Shown piece after piece: positions 58,598 to 64,000 of a stretch of DNA of 64,000 nucleotides. Position numbers and translations under genes: made by a program. Origin of the DNA: Octadecabacter sp. (GTDB lineage Bacteria > Pseudomonadota > Alphaproteobacteria > Rhodobacterales > Rhodobacteraceae). How positions within the stretch are numbered: the stretch's first letter is position 1; every line of letters begins with the position of its first letter. The notes below the pieces were generated by a model, which saw only the letters and a program-made list of their open reading frames with translations, searched no databases and was not told the origin of the DNA. Where the stretch lies: assembly GCA_028825445.1 (NCBI GenBank), contig JAPKAD010000003.1:62001-126000 (forward strand), written 5' to 3'.

Positions 58598-59773
58598 ATG
58601 TCTGACATCGTCATCCTATCAGGGGCCCGTACCGCAATTGGCGCTTTTGGTGGCAGTCTTGCCAAAAGCCCACCCATTGATTTGGCCACAACTGTCAGCA
58701 AAGCTGCGCTTGAACGTGGTGGCGTTAATCCTACAAAGATAGGACAGGTGGTGTTTGGGCATGTTATCAATACTGAACCGCGCGATATGTATCTCAGTCG
58801 CGTAGCGGCCATAAATGCAGGCGTACCAAATACCGTACCAGCGATGAATGTGAACCGCTTGTGCGGATCTGGTGTGCAGGCGATTATTTCAGTTATTCAA
58901 TCCCTGATGCTTGGAGATACGTCATTTGGCCTTGCAGGTGGAGCTGAGAATATGAGCCGCGCGCCATACATTTTACCCGATGCACGTTGGGGCACAAAGA
59001 TGGGAGATATCGTTGGCCGTGATATGATGTTGGGCGCGTTGAACTGCCCGTTTGGAACCGGGCATATGGGAGTGACGGCGGAAAACATTGCGGTGGAATA
59101 TGGCATCACCCGCGCGGCGCAAGACACCTTTGCGGTGCAGTCCCAAGACCGTGCGGCAGCCGCAATTGAAGCCGGCTATTTTGACGAACAAATAGTCCCT
59201 GTTAAAGTGAAAAAAAAGCAAGAAAATATTTTTTTTCAACGTGATGAATACCCAAAGAAAACTACAATTGATGCGCTGTTTAAACTGCGCACTGCCTTCC
59301 AAAAAGACGGAACTGTTACCGCGGGCAACTCATCGGGGATCAACGATGGTGCTGCTGCAGTGGTTTTGGCAACTGCTGACGCGGCTAAAGCTGCTGGTCT
59401 GACGCCGAAATTTCGCGTGCTGGGATATGCTCATGCGGGTGTTCGACCTGAAGTGATGGGTATTGGACCTATACCTGCAGTGCACAATTTACTCGCAAAA
59501 ACAGGTTTATCAGCTGGTGATTTTGATTTGGTTGAAAGCAACGAGGCGTTCGCGTCACAGGCTTTAGCTGTTTCACAGGAGCTAATGTTAGATCCTGCAC
59601 GCGTAAACCCTAACGGCGGCGCTATTGCGCTAGGCCATCCAGTTGGAGCCACTGGTGCAATCATAACCGTAAAAGCCATGTATGAACTTGAAAGAACGGG
59701 TAAAAAACGGGCGCTAATTACGATGTGTATTGGCGGTGGTCAGGGTATCGCATTAGCCATCGAGCGGATTTAG
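58598..59773 (+). CDS. Acetyl-CoA C-acyltransferase (thiolase)
   Basis: Thiolase of 391 residues, of the BktB/acetyl-CoA acetyltransferase type. Acylated cysteine C89 in NVNRLCGSGVQAI, histidine in GGAIALGHPVGATGA, and second cysteine C377 in MCIGGGQGIALAI. NSSGINDGAAAV and LVESNEAFASQAL are conserved. Whether it works in fatty-acid or polyester metabolism is not decided by context: no phaB or fadB lies nearby. The ATG follows AAGGAAGCACATA. It converges on yaaA with ten bases between. Confidence 0.92.
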   Translation: MSDIVILSGARTAIGAFGGSLAKSPPIDLATTVSKAALERGGVNPTKIGQVVFGHVINTEPRDMYLSRVAAINAGVPNTVPAMNVNRLCGSGVQAIISVIQSLMLGDTSFGLAGGAENMSRAPYILPDARWGTKMGDIVGRDMMLGALNCPFGTGHMGVTAENIAVEYGITRAAQDTFAVQSQDRAAAAIEAGYFDEQIVPVKVKKKQENIFFQRDEYPKKTTIDALFKLRTAFQKDGTVTAGNSSGINDGAAAVVLATADAAKAAGLTPKFRVLGYAHAGVRPEVMGIGPIPAVHNLLAKTGLSAGDFDLVESNEAFASQALAVSQELMLDPARVNPNGGAIALGHPVGATGAIITVKAMYELERTGKKRALITMCIGGGQGIALAIERI

Positions 59774-59783
59774 ATTACCAAAT

Positions 59784-60563
59784 TTATTTTTTAGGATCGG
59801 GATAATTACGCAAAAAAACGGGCCGTTCGTCAGTTGAGGTGGCAGGATCGAAAGCATAACCACCTGAGGTGAATTCGTTAACACCTTGCGGTGTCGTGAC
59901 ACGGTTTTCGATGATGTGACGTGCCATTGCGCCACGCGCGCGCTTGGCAAAGAAGCTGACAATACGTGGACGGTCATCTTTTACTTCCATAAAAACAGGT
60001 GTAATAACGTTTAGTTTCAGAGTCTTAGATTCTACTGCACCGAAGTATTCTTGTGATGCACAATTAACGAGTGCGTTAGTACCCATTTTGTCAGCCTGTA
60101 CATTCAAAGCTTCTGAAATCGTAGTGCCCCAGTAGTCGTAAAGTGATTTTCCACGTCGCGTTTTAAGGCGGCTACCCATCTCCAGCCGGTATGGTTGAAT
60201 CCCATCAAGCGGTCGTAAAATCCCATAAAGACCGGATAGAATCCGCAGGTGATCTTGGCCATAGGCCATGTCATCATCACTTAAGGTCTCAGCCTCAAGT
60301 CCACGATATGTATCGCCATTAAACGCAAGCGCTGCAGGTTTAATGCGATTTGCAGCGGGTACGTCTTGGAACGCAACGAAACGATCACGGTTGAGGCGCG
60401 CCAGATCATCAGAGATGGACATCAAACTTTTTAACTCAGCCAAAGTCAGATTACGTGACGTTTTGGCCAGGCGGATTGCGTCATCTTGAAACGCGGGTTG
60501 CGTCCCAACAATATCCACGGGGTCCCAGTTGAGGGCCTTAGCAGGCGAAATGACGGTTAGCAT
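59784..60563 (-). CDS. yaaA: Peroxide stress protein YaaA
   Basis: 259-residue protein of the YaaA (DUF328) family; in E. coli it lowers free iron under hydrogen peroxide and binds DNA. Family marks: LTVISPAKALNWDP at the start, LMSISDDLARLNRDRF, AALAFNGDTYRGLEAETLSDDD, LRILSGLYGILRPLDGIQPYRLEMG, FFAKRARGAMARHII and FTSGGYAFDP. Normal length. Single gene, no OxyR site recognised. Confidence 0.94.
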   Translation of the reverse strand: MLTVISPAKALNWDPVDIVGTQPAFQDDAIRLAKTSRNLTLAELKSLMSISDDLARLNRDRFVAFQDVPAANRIKPAALAFNGDTYRGLEAETLSDDDMAYGQDHLRILSGLYGILRPLDGIQPYRLEMGSRLKTRRGKSLYDYWGTTISEALNVQADKMGTNALVNCASQEYFGAVESKTLKLNVITPVFMEVKDDRPRIVSFFAKRARGAMARHIIENRVTTPQGVNEFTSGGYAFDPATSTDERPVFLRNYPDPKK

Positions 60564-60715
60564 AAGTGTTTTCTCCTGTATGCGTGATGATCTAATTTTA
60601 AGATAAGGTAAATCAGGTGCGAAGCAAATTTAGGAAATCTTAGCAATCTGGCAACTGATACATCGTATGTAAGCATTGTTAACAGTCTTTGTATCTGATG
60701 TGCATCTTGCCACAA

Positions 60716-62749
60716 TCAGGCACCGCGCAGAATGTCGAGGAATGCTGCGCCAAAACGGTCTGCCGCACGTTCCCCCAACAGGCGGACAATGGCAGCTTCA
60801 TCGCGCGGTTTTTGATTGGCTACTTTAGCGAGCTGGGCAGCGGAACACGACATAGGTTTATCAGTGCCACTGGGACCACGGGACAGAGTCGCTTGCGTTA
60901 CGAGCAAACGATCAAAGATTGATCCTTCGTTTCGTCCAGAAAGTTTTTGACGTTGAGGGTGAGGCATTGCGCTCTCACCGTTGATGACTTCTAAAAATGC
61001 AGCACCATAACTGTCGAGCTTTTTGGTTCCAACTCCACCAATACCGGCCATGTCGTCAAGGGTTTTAGGGCGTTTTTCTGCCATCTCAATCAGAGACTTA
61101 TCATTGAAAACGATGTAAGCAGGACCGCCAAGTTGTTCCGCAAAGAAGCGGCGTTTAGCCTTGAGTGCTGACAAAAGCGGCGCGTCTTCTTCGGATACCA
61201 TTTGTTTGATCTTAGGCCCAGGTTTTGCAGATTTAATGGTGTCGCGACGCAGATCAATCGTCGCCTCGTCGCGCAGAATAGGGCGTGCCTTAGGGGTCAT
61301 GCGCAACGCACCGTGGCGTTCTGCGTCAGGACGCATGAGATCATGACCCATCATTTGTCGGAAAATCGCCTGCCATTGAATGCGGGAATATTCTTTGCCA
61401 ACACCAAAGGTCGGCAGCTGGTCATGACTACGTTGGGCGACTTTTTCAGTCATATTTCCCAGTAAAATATCGATCAAATGTCCTGCGCCAAACCTTTCAT
61501 CAGTGCGTAATGCAGCGGATAAAGCCATACGCACGGGGGTCGTTCCGTCAAACACATCAGCAGGTTTGTCGCACAGATCGCAGTGACCACAGGGTGCAGG
61601 GTCCTCACCAAAATATGAAAGCAGATTTTGGCGCCGGCAATGCAGTGCTTCAGCCAAACCAAGCAGGGCATTTAAGCGTCCGTGGTCGGCGGCGCGGCGT
61701 TCTGGTGGAGCCAAGCCTTCGTCGATTTGTTGGCGACGGTAGCGAATGTCATCGGGGCCAAACAGCGTGAGGGTTTCAGCAGGCGCCCCGTCGCGTCCGG
61801 CGCGGCCAATTTCTTGATAGTAGGATTCAATGGATTTGGGCAGATCAGCATGAGCGACCCACCGGATATCAGGTTTGTCGATTCCCATACCAAACGCAAT
61901 AGTGGCACAAACAATAAGACCATCTTCTTGTTGAAAGCGACGTTCAACATTTCGGCGATCATCGGCATCCATGCCACCGTGATAGTGACAAGCAGAATGG
62001 CGAGCGTCACTCAAAGCTTTGGCGAGCGTTTCAGTTTTGGCCCGTGTGCCGCAATAGACGATGCCAGCCTGTTCTTTACGGGCATTGGCAAAATTAATGA
62101 TTTGTGCGCGCGGCCCGTCTTTGGCAGCGAAAGCAAGGTGGATATTGGGACGATCAAAGCCTTGCAAAAAAAGTGTTGGCGCGTGGTTATCGAACAATTT
62201 TTCGATAATTTCAGCTCGGGTTTCTTCATCAGCCGTTGCCGTGAACGCGGCGAGTGGCACATCAAGGTCACGACGCAAATCTCCGATGCGCAGATAGTCG
62301 GGGCGAAAATCGTGGCCCCATTGAGATACACAGTGCGCTTCGTCAACGGCAATCATGGTGATTCCCGCTTGACGCAACATCCGCAGTGCGCCGTTAGATG
62401 CAAGACGTTCGGGCGCCATGTAGAGCAATTTTAGTGTGCCATTTTCAAGATTGCGCCACACCTCATCAGTTTCTTCTTCGGTATTGCCTGAAGTCAGTGC
62501 GCCCGCAACAACACCCGCTTCTTTTAGTCCACGAACTTGATCGCGCATCAGGGCGATGAGAGGGGAAATGACAACGGTGACACCATCTCGAACCAACGCA
62601 GGCAATTGGAAACACAGGGATTTACCACCACCTGTGGGCATGATGGCGAGGGTGTTTTTTCCTTCAGTCACGGCCTCAACGATCTCTTGTTGGCCCGGAC
62701 GAAACCCGTCAAAGCCAAAAATATCGCGGAGAAGCGTGGCAGCGCTCAT
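60716..62749 (-). CDS. recQ: ATP-dependent DNA helicase RecQ
   Basis: 3'-5' helicase of 677 residues for fork repair and recombination. Helicase motifs in order: FRPGQQEIVEAV (motif 0), MPTGGGKSLCFQLPAL (I), VDEAHCVSQWGHDFRPDY (II and aromatic loop), FTATAD (III), FGMGIDKPDIRWVAH (V) and QEIGRAGRDG (VI). Zinc ligands in DPAPCGHCDLC. One HRDC domain near 520-600 (KRRFFAEQLGGPAYIVFNDK). The ATG 62749 (MSAATLLRDIFG) is preferred over 62788. Confidence 0.96.
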   Translation of the reverse strand: MSAATLLRDIFGFDGFRPGQQEIVEAVTEGKNTLAIMPTGGGKSLCFQLPALVRDGVTVVISPLIALMRDQVRGLKEAGVVAGALTSGNTEEETDEVWRNLENGTLKLLYMAPERLASNGALRMLRQAGITMIAVDEAHCVSQWGHDFRPDYLRIGDLRRDLDVPLAAFTATADEETRAEIIEKLFDNHAPTLFLQGFDRPNIHLAFAAKDGPRAQIINFANARKEQAGIVYCGTRAKTETLAKALSDARHSACHYHGGMDADDRRNVERRFQQEDGLIVCATIAFGMGIDKPDIRWVAHADLPKSIESYYQEIGRAGRDGAPAETLTLFGPDDIRYRRQQIDEGLAPPERRAADHGRLNALLGLAEALHCRRQNLLSYFGEDPAPCGHCDLCDKPADVFDGTTPVRMALSAALRTDERFGAGHLIDILLGNMTEKVAQRSHDQLPTFGVGKEYSRIQWQAIFRQMMGHDLMRPDAERHGALRMTPKARPILRDEATIDLRRDTIKSAKPGPKIKQMVSEEDAPLLSALKAKRRFFAEQLGGPAYIVFNDKSLIEMAEKRPKTLDDMAGIGGVGTKKLDSYGAAFLEVINGESAMPHPQRQKLSGRNEGSIFDRLLVTQATLSRGPSGTDKPMSCSAAQLAKVANQKPRDEAAIVRLLGERAADRFGAAFLDILRGA

Positions 62750-62831
62750 ACTCGTAACCCTGTTATTGGTGTGAACAATTAACGGCAAAGAATCACAGGG
62801 GAACGCCTAGGGCAAGCCCCACAGTCTATTT

Positions 62832-63119
62832 CTAGACGAAGGAACCAACGTTATTATAAAGGACAATGCGGATGGCCTGAATTCCCAGCAGTGCAACCAA
62901 TGGAGCGAGGTCCACACCACCCATTTGGGGCAGGATGCGGCGGATTGGGCCATATATTGGGTCCACTAAGCGACCGATACCGTACCAGAGTTGTGCAACG
63001 AACTGCTGACGAATGTTAAGGACCTGAAACTGGATTAACCACGACATGATAAAATGCGCAATAATGAAGAAACGAACAATGTCGAGAATCATCAGCAGAA
63101 TTTGGAAAAGCGATTGCAT
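62832..63119 (-). CDS. YggT family membrane protein
   Basis: 95-residue inner-membrane protein with two hydrophobic segments (FQILLMILDIVRFFIIAHFIMSWL and VALLGIQAIRIVLYNNV). The loop PIYGPIRRILPQMGGVDLAPL is the family hallmark. YggT proteins are linked to osmotic tolerance, division or cofactor insertion in different organisms; the role is not settled. Single gene with the ATG at 63119. Confidence 0.92.
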   Translation of the reverse strand: MQSLFQILLMILDIVRFFIIAHFIMSWLIQFQVLNIRQQFVAQLWYGIGRLVDPIYGPIRRILPQMGGVDLAPLVALLGIQAIRIVLYNNVGSFV

Positions 63120-63244
63120 AGAGCGTTCCTAGGTTTGGTCATTAAATCAATTGATGCAGAGGTAAGCATGCCAGCATTAAAGGGCAATGACTTTCCGTAG
63201 CGTTACCGCTTGACGTTTACGTCACTTAGTCGTCTTAAAGATGC

Positions 63245-63790
63245 ATGTACCCATTTTTACGCCTTGGCCTCAACCTGTATTCGGCACGCAATTTGCCCCC
63301 AATGAACGCCCTTGGTCTGCACGTGAGCCAACATCGATGTCAGCTGATAGATTGTGACATTTTTATGGAAATGAACAACGGTCGTATTCTAACGTTGTAT
63401 GAAATGGGACGGTTTCAAGCAGCAGTTCGCATGGGGCTTTGGTCACTCTTGAAGAAAAAACGCTGGGGATTAACAGTGGCGGGTACTTCAATCAGGTATC
63501 GACGTCGTATTGTGCCGTTCGAAAAGTATGAGACACGGACACGTATCGCAACATGGGATGATCGGTTCGTGTATATCGAACAGGGCATGTTCAAAATGTC
63601 GGGCGAATGTGCAAGCCATGTTTTGTTACGCACCGCAGTGGTCGCAAAGGGCCGTGCCGTTCCAACTGATACTCTGATTGAAGCGATGGGGATCACAGAC
63701 CCGCGCCCTGAATCTGCTGATTGGGTGCGCAACTGGGTAGATGCTGAAGCAACGCGACCTTGGCCACCAAGATTAGAACCCCAAGGTTAG
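63245..63790 (+). CDS. Acyl-CoA thioesterase-like (hotdog fold) protein
   Basis: 181-residue hotdog-fold protein resembling YbgC/FadM-type thioesterases: CQLIDCDIFMEMNNGRILTLYEMGRFQ with the D..MNN region typical of the group, RRRIVPFEKYETRTRIATWDDRFVYIEQGMF, and a middle ASHVLLRTAVVAKGR. Some relatives (THEM6-like) lack clear activity. The ATG at 63245 is the first in frame; a second at 63302 is possible. Upstream of the UMF1 gene, 71 bp apart. Confidence 0.8.
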   Translation: MYPFLRLGLNLYSARNLPPMNALGLHVSQHRCQLIDCDIFMEMNNGRILTLYEMGRFQAAVRMGLWSLLKKKRWGLTVAGTSIRYRRRIVPFEKYETRTRIATWDDRFVYIEQGMFKMSGECASHVLLRTAVVAKGRAVPTDTLIEAMGITDPRPESADWVRNWVDAEATRPWPPRLEPQG

Positions 63791-63861
63791 ACAAGCCCCA
63801 GACCATTGCCAGCTTGTAGCTTTGCCTATCTTATCGCCTAGAGCGATCAAGGAACGATTTC

Positions 63862-64000
63862 ATGGCAGCAGTATCTAAAAGACGTATTTGGGGATGGATG
63901 GCTTTTGACTGGGCAAGCCAGCCCTTTTACACGCTGGGTTTAACATTCATTTTTGGTCCATATTTCGCGGTAGTGGCAGCAGAATATTATCTAAACTCCG
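63862..64000 (+). CDS. UMF1-family MFS transporter, 5' end only
   Basis: Start of an MFS protein of the UMF1/Atg22-like type, cut by the window edge after 46 codons. It reads MAAVSKRRIWGWMAFDWASQ then PFYTLGLTFIFGPYFAVV; the WMAFDWASQPFYTL stretch is the family hallmark. The ATG follows AAGGAACGATTTC. Confidence 0.8.
   Translation, partial: MAAVSKRRIWGWMAFDWASQPFYTLGLTFIFGPYFAVVAAEYYLNS

Noticed and set aside
1-64000. Search for tRNA, rRNA, CRISPR arrays, phage genes, transposase genes and common riboswitches (cobalamin, TPP, FMN, glycine, SAM)
   Set aside because: Reading both strands by eye, I found no convincing candidate; a dedicated scan could still find a small RNA.

Overview
The window looks like a chromosomal segment of a marine alphaproteobacterium of the Roseobacter group (Rhodobacteraceae). 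That placement rests on gene content and protein style: DUF2794, IalB, the NADH-dehydrogenase-like/SelD fusion, a PF06089-type asparaginase, and the clusters gpmI-envC-ctpA-rppH, dapE-hyp-hyp-dapD and serB/serC-serA. Base composition is moderate for this group. I saw no rRNA, tRNA, CRISPR array, phage or intact insertion sequence. Genus assignment is not possible from this alone.

Layout. 1-13,000: the end of zapE, an MFS carrier, an ornithine-cyclodeaminase-like gene, a DUF188 gene, an AEC transporter/nitroreductase/S-formylglutathione hydrolase operon, a TetR gene with two matching operators, an I78-type lipoprotein, DUF2794, an overlapping leucyl aminopeptidase/NlpC pair and a beta-carbonic anhydrase. 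13,000-24,950: asd with a terminator, an MFS carrier, decayed ccoI/ccoS, an iron ABC permease, a decayed iron-binding protein gene, a DAO-family oxidoreductase, an EamA exporter, leuB, and a 1.6 kb gap before leuD. 24,350-37,100: leuD, leuC, an MscS channel, rsfS-rlmH, gpmI-envC-ctpA-rppH with a decayed gene behind it, and RNase R. 37,190-44,870: dapE, two conserved hypotheticals, dapD, a threonine-dehydratase-like gene divergent from a LOG-family gene, rlmN and ialB. 45,060-54,280: asparaginase converging on serB, a structured serC leader, serC-serA ending in a long hairpin, a metallophosphoesterase, and mnmH converging on the SelD fusion. 54,330-64,000: an ABC ATPase/permease/AttH operon, a thiolase, yaaA, recQ, yggT, a thioesterase and the start of a UMF1-type MFS gene.

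How the genes work together. Most are housekeeping: leucine (leuBCD), serine (serABC), the diaminopimelate/threonine branch (asd, dapD, dapE), ribosome and RNA maintenance (rsfS, rlmH, rlmN, rnr, rppH) and envelope processing (envC, ctpA). mnmH and selD together suffice for 2-selenouridine in tRNA. Against this sits gene decay: ccoI/ccoS, an iron-binding protein and a small secreted protein are readable only across stops and frameshifts, and several 0.4-1.6 kb gaps hold nothing intact. This points to recent loss of function without visible transposons.

The most unusual signals are the hairpin/possible pseudoknot leader directly before serC, the twin TetR operators of which only one belongs to a surviving gene, and the full-length fossil genes. 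I found no convincing wholly new multigene system.
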